Below, piece after piece: positions 34,451 to 43,762 of a stretch of 64,000 bases of DNA. Numbering within the stretch: the stretch's first letter is position 1; each line of letters opens with the position of its first letter. The stretch is taken from assembly GCA_009781635.1 (NCBI GenBank), contig WQXU01000001.1, positions 124,001-188,000 of the forward strand. The letters run 5' to 3'. The position numbers and the translations under genes were made by a program. The stretch comes from Treponema sp. (GTDB taxonomy: Bacteria > Spirochaetota > Spirochaetia > Treponematales > Breznakiellaceae). Under the pieces are notes generated by a model that ran no database searches, was not told the DNA's origin, and saw only the letters and a list, made by a program, of their open reading frames with translations.

Positions 34451-36151
34451 TTATTCAGACAAAAACTTCTCTATCTCCCCTGCCGTCTTAAGTTCCAAAG
34501 CCTTTTTTGCCAGCTCCTGCGCTTTTTCAATAGTCACGCCGGCAATAACTCTTTTTACAGCCGCTACCGATCTTGCTTCCATGCTGAATTTCCGCAGGCC
34601 AAGGCCGATTAACAGGGGAACAGCCTTCGTATCGCTGCCCAGCTCTCCGCAAATGGAAATTGGTTTTCCGGCATCTGTAAAATCTGCAACTGTATCTTTA
34701 ATAAGCCTTAGCATCGCAGGATGCAGGCTCTGATAATACGGCTCTGCTGCGCTGTTCATGCGGTCGGCGGCGCACAGATACTGGCATAAATCATTGGAGC
34801 CAATACTTGCAAAATCAACTTCCCTTGCAACAATCTGCGCAATAAGTGCTATAGACGGGATTTCTACCATTATACCTGTTTTAAAACGGCCTAAGGGTTT
34901 TCCTTCTTTTTCCAGTTCTTCCTGTGTATCAGAAATAATTTTTTTCGCTTTGTGAATGTCATCAAGAGAGCTGACCATGGGCAGCATCAGCCAAAGATTG
35001 CCGTAGAAGGATGCGCGAAGAGCCGCGCGGATTTGCGTTTTAAATATATCAGGACGGCTAAAGCAAAAACGCAGAGCGCGGATTCCAAGAAAAGGATTAT
35101 CTTCGCGCGGCAGTTCCATGCAGGAAAGTTTTTTGTCCCCGCCAATATCCAAAGTCCGTAAAATTACAGGACGTTCTTTAAAACATTCTAAAACCTTTTT
35201 GTATATTTCAAACTGCTCATCTTCTGCAGGTAATGCGCTTCGGTTCATGTATATGAACTCTGTCCGGAAAACTCCTACAGAATCCGTGTAACAGGATGCT
35301 TTTAATTCATCATCACTTGCGCTTGTAATATTTAAGGCTATGTCTATTTTCACGCCGCAGGCAGTACATCCCCTGCCGTGTAAAAATGTTTGCGTTTCTG
35401 ATTTTTCCTTAAAAAACAATTCTCTTTTTTTATTGTATTCTCTTATAACATCTTCATCAGGATCAAGAATTACAGTTCCTTCCTCCGCATCAACTGCTGC
35501 AAGCTGCCCCTGTTTTATATAACTTAAAAGCGCGTCCAGACCGGAAACTGCCGGTATCCCGTAGCTTTTTGCAATAATTGCAGCATGGGATGTTCCCCCT
35601 CCCCTTTCTGTAATAATTGCCAATACCTTGCCGGAGCTTAACCCTGCTGTATCTGAGGGCATAAGTTCGCGCGCGGCAATTATTACAGGCTCCTTAAGAT
35701 CGGATAAACCTTGCGTTTTCTCTCCGTACCATAAGCGCAGCAATAAACCGCGCACATCGTCAAAATCCGCTGCCCGTTCTGAAATTAAGGGATCCTGCGT
35801 ATTGCGAAGCACGCAAAGAACAGTTTCATAAACCTGGTAGATTGCCCAGTCTCCGCTCCATTTATCATTTAAGATTTTTGCGGGGATTTCTTCATTTATT
35901 ATAATATCTTCTACTATTTCTTTTTGAGCAGTAAATATTTCAGCTTTGCGGATGTCTATTTTTTCAACGGACAGCCTGATTTCTTCCAGCTCATCGAGCG
36001 CCTGTTTTTTTACAAGATTATATTGTTCAAGATGGGATTTTTCCTGCCCCGTAAGGATAAAACTTTCAGCAGGTATATTAAACTCTTTGTTATAAATATA
36101 AATGCTGCCCACGGCTATCCCCGGAACAGCTCTTTTTCCCTTTAAAATCAT
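34451..36151 (-). CDS. ptsI: PTS enzyme I (phosphoenolpyruvate-protein phosphotransferase)
   Basis: Enzyme I passes phosphate from PEP to HPr. The protein (566 residues from 36151) starts MILKGKRAVPGIAVGSIYIYN, has the phosphohistidine motif GGGTSHAAIIAKSYGIPAVSG (shortened: GGGTSHAAI), the PEP-binding barrel with SVGVFRTEFIYM and LRTLDIGGDKKL, and SIGSNDLCQYLCAADRMN and SICGELGSD near the end. A GTG at 36178 would place the start inside the terminator of the flaA genes, so ATG 36151 is preferred; no strong RBS is seen. In treponemes it may serve regulation rather than sugar uptake. Confidence 0.93.
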   Translation of the reverse strand: MILKGKRAVPGIAVGSIYIYNKEFNIPAESFILTGQEKSHLEQYNLVKKQALDELEEIRLSVEKIDIRKAEIFTAQKEIVEDIIINEEIPAKILNDKWSGDWAIYQVYETVLCVLRNTQDPLISERAADFDDVRGLLLRLWYGEKTQGLSDLKEPVIIAARELMPSDTAGLSSGKVLAIITERGGGTSHAAIIAKSYGIPAVSGLDALLSYIKQGQLAAVDAEEGTVILDPDEDVIREYNKKRELFFKEKSETQTFLHGRGCTACGVKIDIALNITSASDDELKASCYTDSVGVFRTEFIYMNRSALPAEDEQFEIYKKVLECFKERPVILRTLDIGGDKKLSCMELPREDNPFLGIRALRFCFSRPDIFKTQIRAALRASFYGNLWLMLPMVSSLDDIHKAKKIISDTQEELEKEGKPLGRFKTGIMVEIPSIALIAQIVAREVDFASIGSNDLCQYLCAADRMNSAAEPYYQSLHPAMLRLIKDTVADFTDAGKPISICGELGSDTKAVPLLIGLGLRKFSMEARSVAAVKRVIAGVTIEKAQELAKKALELKTAGEIEKFLSE

Positions 36152-36160
36152 GTAAGCAAT

Positions 36161-36198
36161 AAAAAAGCTGCCAAGCACATAAGTGATAGCAGCTTTTT
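36161..36198 (-). terminator. Rho-independent terminator after the flaA pair
   Basis: AAAAAGCTGC pairs with GCAGCTTTTT around a 17-base loop, with a T-run in either direction. It directly follows the stop of the second flaA gene and precedes ptsI, separating the two transcripts. Confidence 0.85.
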
Positions 36199-36206
36199 AC
36201 TGTTTT

Positions 36207-36926
36207 TTACCAGCCGTCGACCATGTCGTCCGGATCACGGTGATGTTCTGAGAACAGGTCCGTTTCCGCGCGAAGATCGTCAAAGTAGATATAGTAACTG
36301 CCTCTGGCTTCCATCGGGTCACAATCTATTCTAAAACCCATTACCTTTATGCCGAAATTACCCTGGTAATGATAGCTCCGCTGTACTACGCCGCTTAAGC
36401 CGTCATCCGGAGCAGGCGGGATAGCAACAGTCATTTTCTGCCAGCCCATGAAGTTGAGTTTTCCCATAATAAATTCGTAATTTCTGCCGTAGAAATCCTG
36501 GATCAAAAGAACGAGCGTATGATTAAAGTTACGGCCTGCAACCCAGAGAGAGACTGTCTTTGTTATACCTTCAATCGGGATTGGGCGGCTTGGGAAAATA
36601 GTAAAATGGTGATAACCTCTGCGAAGAAAATCTACTCTTGTGCCAAGGACGTGATCATCCGGTATATTAAGTCCTTCTTCATCCGGAATCGGCTGTTTGC
36701 CCAGAGGAGAACCTCTGAATAATCTTGTTGTTGTATAGCCGTTATCTGAAGACATCGAAGAGAGCCAGAAACCGTCATGTTCAAATTTTTCTACAGACAC
36801 TTCTTTTATAAGCTGCTGGGCGGAATCAATTCCTATCCTTTCCGCATCCGGCGTGCCTATTTCCTGCTGCGCAAAAGCGAACCCGCCGATACACAGGATT
36901 AAAGTAATAATTAAAAACTTTTTCAT
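36207..36926 (-). CDS. flaA: Flagellar filament sheath protein FlaA (second copy)
   Basis: FlaA proteins form the sheath of spirochaete periplasmic flagella and are exported by Sec. The start is ATG at 36926 with AGGAGA before it; the signal peptide MKKFLIITLILCIGGFAFAQ is cleaved after Ala. The mature part shows LSSMSSDNGYTTTRLFRGSP, DFLRRGYHHFTIFPSRPIP, VSLWVAGRNFNHTLVLLIQDF, GRNYEFIMGKLNFMGW and FGIKVMGFRIDCDP, typical of FlaA. Length is 239. It follows the other flaA by 10 bases. Confidence 0.93.
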   Translation of the reverse strand: MKKFLIITLILCIGGFAFAQQEIGTPDAERIGIDSAQQLIKEVSVEKFEHDGFWLSSMSSDNGYTTTRLFRGSPLGKQPIPDEEGLNIPDDHVLGTRVDFLRRGYHHFTIFPSRPIPIEGITKTVSLWVAGRNFNHTLVLLIQDFYGRNYEFIMGKLNFMGWQKMTVAIPPAPDDGLSGVVQRSYHYQGNFGIKVMGFRIDCDPMEARGSYYIYFDDLRAETDLFSEHHRDPDDMVDGW

Positions 36927-36936
36927 TTTTATCTCC

Positions 36937-37722
36937 TTAATTGCGTGACCAGAGTCTGTCAACATGATCCGGATCAGCCAAATCATTACCGTCAAACAGC
37001 AGGTCAAAGGTATCTGTTAAAATTTTCAGTTGTTTGAAGTAAATATAGAAGTTATCGACTCTTTCAACAGGCTGTGTCCAAATCCGGAACTTTACAAATG
37101 AAAGGCCTGCATACGAAGGTAATGTACGCCTGTTTTGCGTTATATTGCCGGGGATGGATACACGCAAGTTTCTCCAGCCGGGGAATGCGATATCGCCAAG
37201 GCGAAGCGTATGAATAACGCCGCGGTAATCCCTGACAAAAACTTCGATGTAGTATCTTAAGTTTGAACCCCAAACCCACACATCCATGTTATGAACTCTG
37301 CCGGGAATTGGAATTTCAAATGGCTTTTCATCAGCGTCATCAGCTAAAACAGGATATAAATCGATCCAGTTATATCCCCTGCGATCGAACTGACCGCGTA
37401 TTCCCAAACTCCTGATAGGAGCAGCATTCGGGTCTCTGGCATATCCGAAAACCGCGATCGGCCAGGCATCCACAAAGGTTGTTACAGGGTATTTTTGCGG
37501 GTTGCCGCTTGAGTCCTGTACTGCTTCACCGTCTGCATCCCTGACAACAGAAATGAATCTGCTAGCCTGGGTCTTCCATTTATATGGAGCGTCGTCGTCC
37601 CCGTTAAAACTTTCCAGAATCCTCGATTCCAAGGAAACGGTCGGTGACTGACCATAAGCTGAAAAGACCGCTATACATGCCCAAATAATCAGGCAGATAA
37701 TTTTGAAACTACCGTGTTTCAT
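36937..37722 (-). CDS. FlaA-family flagellar sheath protein (first copy)
   Basis: The 261-residue protein has a signal peptide (cleavage after AYG) and the FlaA fold: YNWIDLYPVL, IPIPGRVHNMDVWVWGSNLRYYIEVFVRDY in consecutive parts, HTLRLGDIAFPGWRNLRVSIP and FVKFRIWTQPVERVDNFYIYF. It is divergent from the gene at 36207; T. pallidum also has two neighbouring flaA-type genes. GAGGAG lies seven bases before the ATG, and a near-perfect sigma-70 promoter is upstream. Confidence 0.88.
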   Translation of the reverse strand: MKHGSFKIICLIIWACIAVFSAYGQSPTVSLESRILESFNGDDDAPYKWKTQASRFISVVRDADGEAVQDSSGNPQKYPVTTFVDAWPIAVFGYARDPNAAPIRSLGIRGQFDRRGYNWIDLYPVLADDADEKPFEIPIPGRVHNMDVWVWGSNLRYYIEVFVRDYRGVIHTLRLGDIAFPGWRNLRVSIPGNITQNRRTLPSYAGLSFVKFRIWTQPVERVDNFYIYFKQLKILTDTFDLLFDGNDLADPDHVDRLWSRN

Positions 37723-37754
37723 CCCTAACTCCTCTTTAATAAAGCCTTAGTTTC

Positions 37755-37783
37755 ATTATATTTGTTTACGCCCTCTTTGTCAA
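37755..37783 (-). promoter_or_regulatory. Consensus sigma-70-type promoter of the flaA operon
   Basis: On the minus strand TTGACA (37783-37778), a 17-base spacer and TATAAT (37760-37755) match the consensus at every position, about 35 bases upstream of the first flaA ATG. This fits the high expression expected of a filament sheath protein and argues against flagellar sigma-28 control. Confidence 0.85.
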
Positions 37784-37806
37784 TATTCAAGGTTTATATA
37801 TATATT

Positions 37807-38715
37807 CTAGTGCATTTTCCTTAATTTACGCAATATCTCCCTGTTAAAAACTTTATCATTTACTATTGTAAAATTTGATTTTATAAGCCCTTCCCTGTCT
37901 TCTTCTGCAAGAAATCCGGCAACCTGAAGGATGGCAGCCCAGGGTGAATCGTCAATTACGATAACTGTATCAACGGGCGCCAGGGAAGGATCCAGCCAGG
38001 AAAAGAGAATAACAGGAATTCCGCTTTTTTTGTCAAAATAATCAGAGCCCGCTCCTGCAAGCACCACACATGAAAGATCTTCTGTGTCATTAAAGCCTGT
38101 AATGCTTGTAAAAAAAGCTGCTCTTACAGTGGGCGCAAGCTCTTCTACACCCCTTGAAAAGGCCGTTCTTGCCTGCCTGTCTATACGTGAATCATGAAAA
38201 ACAGCGATATTACCCTCATTTACGCTTGCAATAGCTGCGGCGGCAAGCCCCGCCCTGTAAAAGTCAGCTTCAATATCGGTCTTATATAAAAAATACGCGG
38301 GAGAAATAATATTTTGATCTGTCTGACGGAAATAATTTGCCGGTCTGTCAACAGGTAAGCGTCCTTCCAGTATGACTATCCTGGTACCGGGGTTAAGTTC
38401 ATTGTAAATTCCAGCAGACCGGATAAACCTGGAAGGAAAAAGCACGTAAAATGGTTTTAACGACACTTCATTTATGGCGTACGGAACAATATCGTCCCCT
38501 GCGTCATTTGCAACAGTAACTGTTTTAACAGGACGAAAAAGGGTAATTGAAGAGCGTAATGATTCGCGTTTGGCTCTTTTTTCTCCATACAGATTGATAA
38601 ATGACTGCTCAACAAGAATTATAACAGGCGCTCTTAAGCTGAAAATGACGTATACCGCCAAAGCTGTCAAAAAAAGACCTGATAATATTATAAGATGCCG
38701 GGATTTTTTCTTCAT
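37807..38715 (-). CDS. Membrane-anchored periplasmic protein, function unknown
   Basis: The 302-residue protein begins with a basic stretch and a single membrane segment (LIILSGLFLTALAVYVIFSL) and has the rest outside. The alternating motifs NEGNIAVFHDSRIDRQARTA, VVLAGAGSDYFDKKSGIPVILFSWLDP and DTVIVIDDSPWAAILQVAGFL suggest a periplasmic-binding-protein-like fold of two Rossmann-like lobes. No ligand can be named. It sits between the flaA operon (same strand) and fba (divergent), in the same neighbourhood as in treponemal genomes. Confidence 0.65.
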   Translation of the reverse strand: MKKKSRHLIILSGLFLTALAVYVIFSLRAPVIILVEQSFINLYGEKRAKRESLRSSITLFRPVKTVTVANDAGDDIVPYAINEVSLKPFYVLFPSRFIRSAGIYNELNPGTRIVILEGRLPVDRPANYFRQTDQNIISPAYFLYKTDIEADFYRAGLAAAAIASVNEGNIAVFHDSRIDRQARTAFSRGVEELAPTVRAAFFTSITGFNDTEDLSCVVLAGAGSDYFDKKSGIPVILFSWLDPSLAPVDTVIVIDDSPWAAILQVAGFLAEEDREGLIKSNFTIVNDKVFNREILRKLRKMH

Positions 38716-38777
38716 AACGATTTATTTAAACATTATATCAAAAAAAATGAATAATGAGGAGAGCCTTTTTACATCCG

Positions 38778-38807
38778 TTGACCAAGTGCTTTAAAAACAT
38801 ATAGTAT
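38778..38807 (+). promoter_or_regulatory. Promoter of fba
   Basis: TTGACC (38778-38783), an 18-base spacer and TAGTAT (38802-38807), followed by RBS AAGGAG before the fba ATG at 38835. Confidence 0.65.
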
Positions 38808-38834
38808 TATAAAAATTGCTTTAAGGAGCCAAAG

Positions 38835-39833
38835 ATGACAAGTTATAAAGAACTGGGTCTTGTAAATACAAAAGACCTTTTTAAAAAGGCGGTTTCCGGC
38901 GGATATGCCATTCCAGCGTATAATTTCAACAATATGGAACAAATGCAGGCTATTATCCAGGCCTGCGTAGAAACCAAATCACCCGTTATACTTCAGGTTT
39001 CGGCAGGCGCGCGCAAGTACGCGAATCAGAACATTCTGCGAAATATGGCAAGAGGCGCTGTGGAATATGCCGGTGAGCTTGGATATGACATTCCCATCGT
39101 TCTGCATCTTGATCACGGCGATACTTTTGAGATTTGCAAGGATTGCATAGAAACAGGATTCTCTTCTGTAATGATTGACGGCTCTCATCTGTCCTACGAT
39201 GACAATGTCGCCCTTACAAGAAAGGTATGTGAGTTTGCGCATTCTCAAAAAGACTATGTTTGCGTCGAAGGAGAGCTTGGAGTTCTTGCAGGAGTTGAAG
39301 ATGATGTCTCCTCCGAACACAGCCATTATACAGAGCCGGGAGAAGTTGTGGATTTTGTAAGCAAAACAAAGGTTGATTCACTTGCGATTTCCATAGGAAC
39401 AAGCCACGGCAGAACCAAGTTTAAACCGGATCAATGTACAAGAGACGCCAACGGCATCCTTATTCCCCCTCCCCTGCGCTTTGACATCCTTGAAGAAATA
39501 GAAAAGCAAATACCGGGTTTCCCCATTGTATTGCACGGATCTTCTTCTGTCCCTATTGAATATGTGCAGATGATTGAGAAGTTCGGCGGCAAGCTGTCGG
39601 ATTCTGTCGGCATTCCCGAAGACCAGCTTCGCAAGGCCGCAAAAAGCGCTGTTTGTAAAATCAATATCGACTCCGACGGCCGTCTTGCAATGACCGCGAT
39701 AATCCGCAAGATACTGTTTGAACAGCCCGAAGAATTTGATCCGCGCAAATTAATAGGACCTGCAAGAGACGAACTTAAAAAACTTTACGCGCACAAAAAC
39801 GCAAATGTACTAGGCAGCGCAAACCAGGCGTAG
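38835..39833 (+). CDS. fba: Class II fructose-bisphosphate aldolase
   Basis: The Zn-dependent glycolytic aldolase cleaves fructose-1,6-bisphosphate. The 332-residue protein contains PAYNFNNMEQMQAIIQACVE, the zinc motif VLHLDHGDTFEICKDCIETGF (HLDHGD), VMIDGSHLSYDDNVALTR, VEGELGVLAGVEDDV, AISIGTSHG and VLHGSSSVP. All residues typical of the class are present. Aldolase lies beside the flaA pair, as in T. pallidum. RBS AAGGAG precedes the ATG. Confidence 0.95.
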   Translation: MTSYKELGLVNTKDLFKKAVSGGYAIPAYNFNNMEQMQAIIQACVETKSPVILQVSAGARKYANQNILRNMARGAVEYAGELGYDIPIVLHLDHGDTFEICKDCIETGFSSVMIDGSHLSYDDNVALTRKVCEFAHSQKDYVCVEGELGVLAGVEDDVSSEHSHYTEPGEVVDFVSKTKVDSLAISIGTSHGRTKFKPDQCTRDANGILIPPPLRFDILEEIEKQIPGFPIVLHGSSSVPIEYVQMIEKFGGKLSDSVGIPEDQLRKAAKSAVCKINIDSDGRLAMTAIIRKILFEQPEEFDPRKLIGPARDELKKLYAHKNANVLGSANQA

Positions 39834-39896
39834 AAATTTTAATCACATAACATTTACAAGGTGAATATTATAAAATACACACCATGTAAACAATTT

Positions 39897-40029
39897 GCAC
39901 CTGCTAGGCGGGCAGGCTGCGGGGCTGGAAAACAATCTTTGGAAATTCCCCGCCGGAGAGACTGAAGGGCTCATAGGCGGATTCCTCCAAATGTTTTACA
40001 GGCACGCAGCCTGCCCGCCTAGCAGGTGC
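39897..40029. repeat. Long hairpin element, 25-bp perfect arms
   Basis: Arms 39897-39921 and 40005-40029 are perfect inverted repeats of 25 bases, GC-rich (GCACCTGCTAGGCGGGCAGG start). The 83-base interior folds again: TTTGGAAATTCCCCGCC against GGCGGATTCCTCCAAA. It lies between fba and the ABC transporter operon. Interior sequence differs from the 34.3-kb and 59.8-kb elements, so it is a separate type. It could end the fba transcript, but there is no T-run. Confidence 0.75.
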
Positions 40030-40075
40030 GAGTACTTTAAGTACGTTATTATACATTCACCTTTAAAGGAACACC

Positions 40076-41821
40076 ATGGAGCAAATTGTTTGGGTCTGGA
40101 ATTACATGAAAGGAAGAAGGGCCGTCTTTATGTGCGGCCTTTTTCTTACTCTTGTAACATCGGCAATGCGCGTAATAAATCCAATGCTGGGTTTAAAAAT
40201 AATCGATGAAGTAATCATACCGCGCAACACTGCACCTCTTATTCCTCTTCTTGTCACCATGATGATAGTCCAGCTTGTCCGTTTAGGCCTTAACTATTTA
40301 ATGATTATATTGATGGAGATCGCCTCAACCGATGTTATGACACGCATAAGGCACGACATGTACGAAACGGTACAATGGCAGGATTACCGCTTTTTGGGAC
40401 TCTTTCCGACAGGCAACCTCATGACCCGCATGACCCAGGATCTGGATCGTTTAAGACATACAGTAGCATGGGTTTCCTACCAGTTTATCGGAGCTATAGC
40501 GCTTTTTATTTCCACTTTTACTTTTTATATGATAATAAACTGGAAGCTTGCCCTGTGCCTTGTAGCTGTAACTCCTTTCATCCTTTATATCAGCCGCCGG
40601 TTTATAAGAAAAATAAGACCGCGCTTTATGCTGCTGCGGCAGAAATTAACAGACCTTGGAACTGCTGTTACGGAAAACATCGACGGCAACCGCGTAGTAA
40701 GGGCATTTGCGCGCGAGGAATACGAAAAAGAAAAAGTTGAGAAACATAATTCGCAGTTCCGTGATATAAGCTGTGAAAACGCGCTTATATCGGCAAAGTA
40801 CCAGCCCTTCCTGGAAACAGCAAGCCAGTTTTTAATGGTAATAATGCTTGTAGTAGGCGGATTCTTCCTTATTAGGGAATGGATGACTCCAGGTGAGTAT
40901 ATGGCATTCTCTTCTCTTACATGGGCGCTGTCCATGCCCATGTGGATGCTCGGCCCGCTGTTGGCGGATCTTGAACGCTACACCTCGGCAGGACAGATGA
41001 TAAGGGAAGTAGTTGAGTCTCCAAAGGGAATAAGCGATATTTCCGGAGCAGTGGAACTTGCGCACAGGCCCAAGGGAAAAATCGAATTCAGGGATATTAA
41101 ACTTACAATAAATGAAACAGCAATCCTGCAAGACATAAATTTTACAGCCGAGGCCGGATCTACAATAGGCATACTTGGCAGCACAGGATCCGGCAAGACT
41201 TCTCTTGTAAACCTTCTTGCGCGTTTTTACGAGCCTGACTACGGCGCAGTGCTTTTGGACGGTGAAGATATAAGGCGTTATACGCTATCATCGTTAAGGC
41301 GGAATATCGGGCTTGCGATGCAGGATGTATTTTTATTTTCAGATTCTGTAAAGGGAAACATCTCCTACGGCCGGCCGGAAATGGACGATGAAACCATACA
41401 AAAAAGAGCTGTCCAGGCTGACGCAGACAGTTTTGTAAGCTGCATGAGCGGCGGATACAACACCCTTGTCGGCGAGCGCGGCGTCGGAATCTCAGGGGGG
41501 CAGAGGCAGAGAATAGCGCTTGCCCGCGCTCTTGCAACAGAGCCTGCCATACTTGTGTTAGATGACACTACATCCGCTGTGGACAGCGAGACAGAGCAGT
41601 TTATCCAGGAACAGCTTGAAAAGCTCGATTTCTCCTGCACCAAAATCATAATCGCGCAGAGGATATCATCATTCAGAAAGGCGGATTTAATTCTTGTCAT
41701 GGACAAGGGACGCATTATAGAAAGAGGGACTCACAGCGAGCTGCTTGAAAAAAAAGGCTTTTATCATCACATATGGACATTGCAGTATAATGCCGGCATT
41801 GAAGCCATGGAGGGCAAGTGA
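40076..41821 (+). CDS. Heterodimeric ABC exporter, degenerate-site subunit
   Basis: A type IV ABC exporter half (581 residues): six membrane spans (about 15-310) and one ATPase domain with Walker A GSTGSGKT, signature ISGGQRQR, Walker B ILVLDDTTSAVD and switch region IIIAQRISS. The catalytic Glu after Walker B is Asp and the switch His is Gln, as in non-catalytic subunits of TM287/288, BmrCD and TAP1. It therefore pairs with the next gene, which it overlaps by 4 bases. Substrate is unknown; drugs or lipids are common in the family. Confidence 0.9.
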   Translation: MEQIVWVWNYMKGRRAVFMCGLFLTLVTSAMRVINPMLGLKIIDEVIIPRNTAPLIPLLVTMMIVQLVRLGLNYLMIILMEIASTDVMTRIRHDMYETVQWQDYRFLGLFPTGNLMTRMTQDLDRLRHTVAWVSYQFIGAIALFISTFTFYMIINWKLALCLVAVTPFILYISRRFIRKIRPRFMLLRQKLTDLGTAVTENIDGNRVVRAFAREEYEKEKVEKHNSQFRDISCENALISAKYQPFLETASQFLMVIMLVVGGFFLIREWMTPGEYMAFSSLTWALSMPMWMLGPLLADLERYTSAGQMIREVVESPKGISDISGAVELAHRPKGKIEFRDIKLTINETAILQDINFTAEAGSTIGILGSTGSGKTSLVNLLARFYEPDYGAVLLDGEDIRRYTLSSLRRNIGLAMQDVFLFSDSVKGNISYGRPEMDDETIQKRAVQADADSFVSCMSGGYNTLVGERGVGISGGQRQRIALARALATEPAILVLDDTTSAVDSETEQFIQEQLEKLDFSCTKIIIAQRISSFRKADLILVMDKGRIIERGTHSELLEKKGFYHHIWTLQYNAGIEAMEGK

Positions 41822-43623
41822 TGCTGTGGCAGAAAAAGCGCGTGCAAAAAACCGCAAAAGAACGTAACCGCTATGATGTTGATGAATACCTGGACGAAAA
41901 GGTAAGCCTTTTTAACGTCAAGCGCGTTTTAAGTTATTTAATAAAAGCGCAGGGGCATTTAAAACTTTCTCTTGTATTCAGTATCCTTTCCAGCATTGCA
42001 TCTCTTGTAGGCCCTCTTTTTATCAAAAGAGCACTGGACGAGGCTGTTCCCAACAAGGATTTAAGACTGCTTGTCATGATGGGTGTTTATCTTACCGCAT
42101 CCATTATTATAAGCGTTGCGTTAAGCACAATCCGCAATATCCTTGTAGCAAAAGCGGGCGCGGGCATCATTCATGATATAAGAGAGGATCTTTTTTCTCA
42201 TCTGCAGAAACTGTCCTTCAGTTTTTTTGACAGCCGGCCGCACGGTAAAATATTTGTGCGCGTTGTGCCTTATGTAAACAGCGTATCCGATGCGCTCTCC
42301 AACGGAATCATAAATTTTGTAATAGAAATATTAAACATATTTTTTATCATCTTTTTCATGTACCAGGTTGATCCCCATCTTGCTACGGTAACTGTGATCG
42401 GACTTCCTCTTCTTGCAATTTTTATCTGGACCATAAAACCTGCGCAAAGGCGCGCATGGCAGGCTGTCAGCAACAAGGGCGCAAACCTTAACGCCTATGT
42501 CCAGGAATCCATAGACGGAGTAAGGGTAACGCAGGCCTTTGACAGACAGAAAAAAAACATAGACATAATGAATGATCTGGCGCAGGAGCGCAACCATGAA
42601 TGGATGAAAGCCATTTATATTTCAAATACCGTGTGGTTTTCCACTGAATCCATAAGCCAGCTTGTGTGGTCTTTTGTGTTTATAATGGGCGTATACTGGA
42701 TGAATCCGATGGCAAGTTTCGGGATGCTTCTTGTTATGGGAAACTATGCATGGCGCTTCTGGCAGCCGATTATAAATCTTGCAAATATTTATAATACATT
42801 CATAACGGCAATGGCGTATCTTGACAGAATCTTTGACACAATAGCGGAGCCAGTTACAATAAAAGATATTCCCAACGCTGTGGAGTTTCCGTTTGTAAGA
42901 GGCCATGTCGAATTTAAAAATGTCAGTTTCAGCTATGACGGGGTGCGCAGGGTGCTTAACAACATCAGTTTTAACAGCCATCCCGGACAAAGCATTGCAA
43001 TTGTAGGTCCTACAGGAGCCGGAAAAACAACCATTGTGAATCTGCTTTCCCGTTTTTACAATATAGAAGAAGGACAGGTTTTAATTGACGGACAGGATAT
43101 AATGAAAGTAACCATGCATTCCCTCCGCAGCCAGATGGGAATCATGCTGCAGGACAGTTTCCTTTTTACCGGAACAATTGCAGATAACATCCGTTACGGA
43201 AAATTGAATGCAACAGATGAAGAAATACAGAATGCAGCCTGCCTTATCGGCGCTAACCACTTTATAGAAAAACTGCCCCAGGGATACAACACCAATATAA
43301 CAGAACGCGGAGGAGGCATCTCGGCGGGAGAAAGGCAGCTTCTTGCCTTTACGCGCACATTAATTTCCAATCCGCGGATTTTAATTCTTGATGAAGCCAC
43401 AAGCAGCATAGACACGGGCACAGAACAGCTTGTGCAGGAAGGCATAAAAGCCCTGATGAAAGGCCGCACCTCTTTTATAATCGCGCACAGGCTTTCAACA
43501 ATCAGAAACTGTACATGTATTATGTTTATAAATGATGGGGAAATTGCAGAAAGCGGCACGCATGAGCAGCTGATGGAGTTAAGGGGACGCTATTATGAAT
43601 TATGCCTTGCACAGTATAAATGA
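41818..43623 (+). CDS. Heterodimeric ABC exporter, catalytic subunit
   Basis: The 601-residue partner has six spans and an ATPase domain with Walker A GPTGAGKT, Walker B ILILDEATSSID with a proper Glu, and switch IIAHRLS with His, but a deviant signature ISAGERQL instead of LSGGQ. The deviant signature faces the degenerate Walker site of the first subunit, so one ATP site is consensus and one degenerate, exactly as in BmrCD-like exporters. It ends with TGA. Confidence 0.9.
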   Translation: MMLWQKKRVQKTAKERNRYDVDEYLDEKVSLFNVKRVLSYLIKAQGHLKLSLVFSILSSIASLVGPLFIKRALDEAVPNKDLRLLVMMGVYLTASIIISVALSTIRNILVAKAGAGIIHDIREDLFSHLQKLSFSFFDSRPHGKIFVRVVPYVNSVSDALSNGIINFVIEILNIFFIIFFMYQVDPHLATVTVIGLPLLAIFIWTIKPAQRRAWQAVSNKGANLNAYVQESIDGVRVTQAFDRQKKNIDIMNDLAQERNHEWMKAIYISNTVWFSTESISQLVWSFVFIMGVYWMNPMASFGMLLVMGNYAWRFWQPIINLANIYNTFITAMAYLDRIFDTIAEPVTIKDIPNAVEFPFVRGHVEFKNVSFSYDGVRRVLNNISFNSHPGQSIAIVGPTGAGKTTIVNLLSRFYNIEEGQVLIDGQDIMKVTMHSLRSQMGIMLQDSFLFTGTIADNIRYGKLNATDEEIQNAACLIGANHFIEKLPQGYNTNITERGGGISAGERQLLAFTRTLISNPRILILDEATSSIDTGTEQLVQEGIKALMKGRTSFIIAHRLSTIRNCTCIMFINDGEIAESGTHEQLMELRGRYYELCLAQYK

Positions 43624-43632
43624 GGCTGTCCC

Positions 43633-43661
43633 TTGACGTATGTTATAAATCCAATTATGCT
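43633..43661 (+). promoter_or_regulatory. Promoter of the LuxR-type gene
   Basis: TTGACG (43633-43638), a 17-base spacer and TATGCT (43656-43661), about 100 bases upstream of the ATG at 43763. The long leader (about 95 bases) has no obvious structure. Confidence 0.6.
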
Positions 43662-43762
43662 TTTTGTAGATATACTTTTATAAAGGGAAGCATTTCAAAT
43701 TTCGGGAGGGCTATATTCTTCAGAACCGGTTAGGAACAATTTTAAAAAGATCGATTCAGGCA

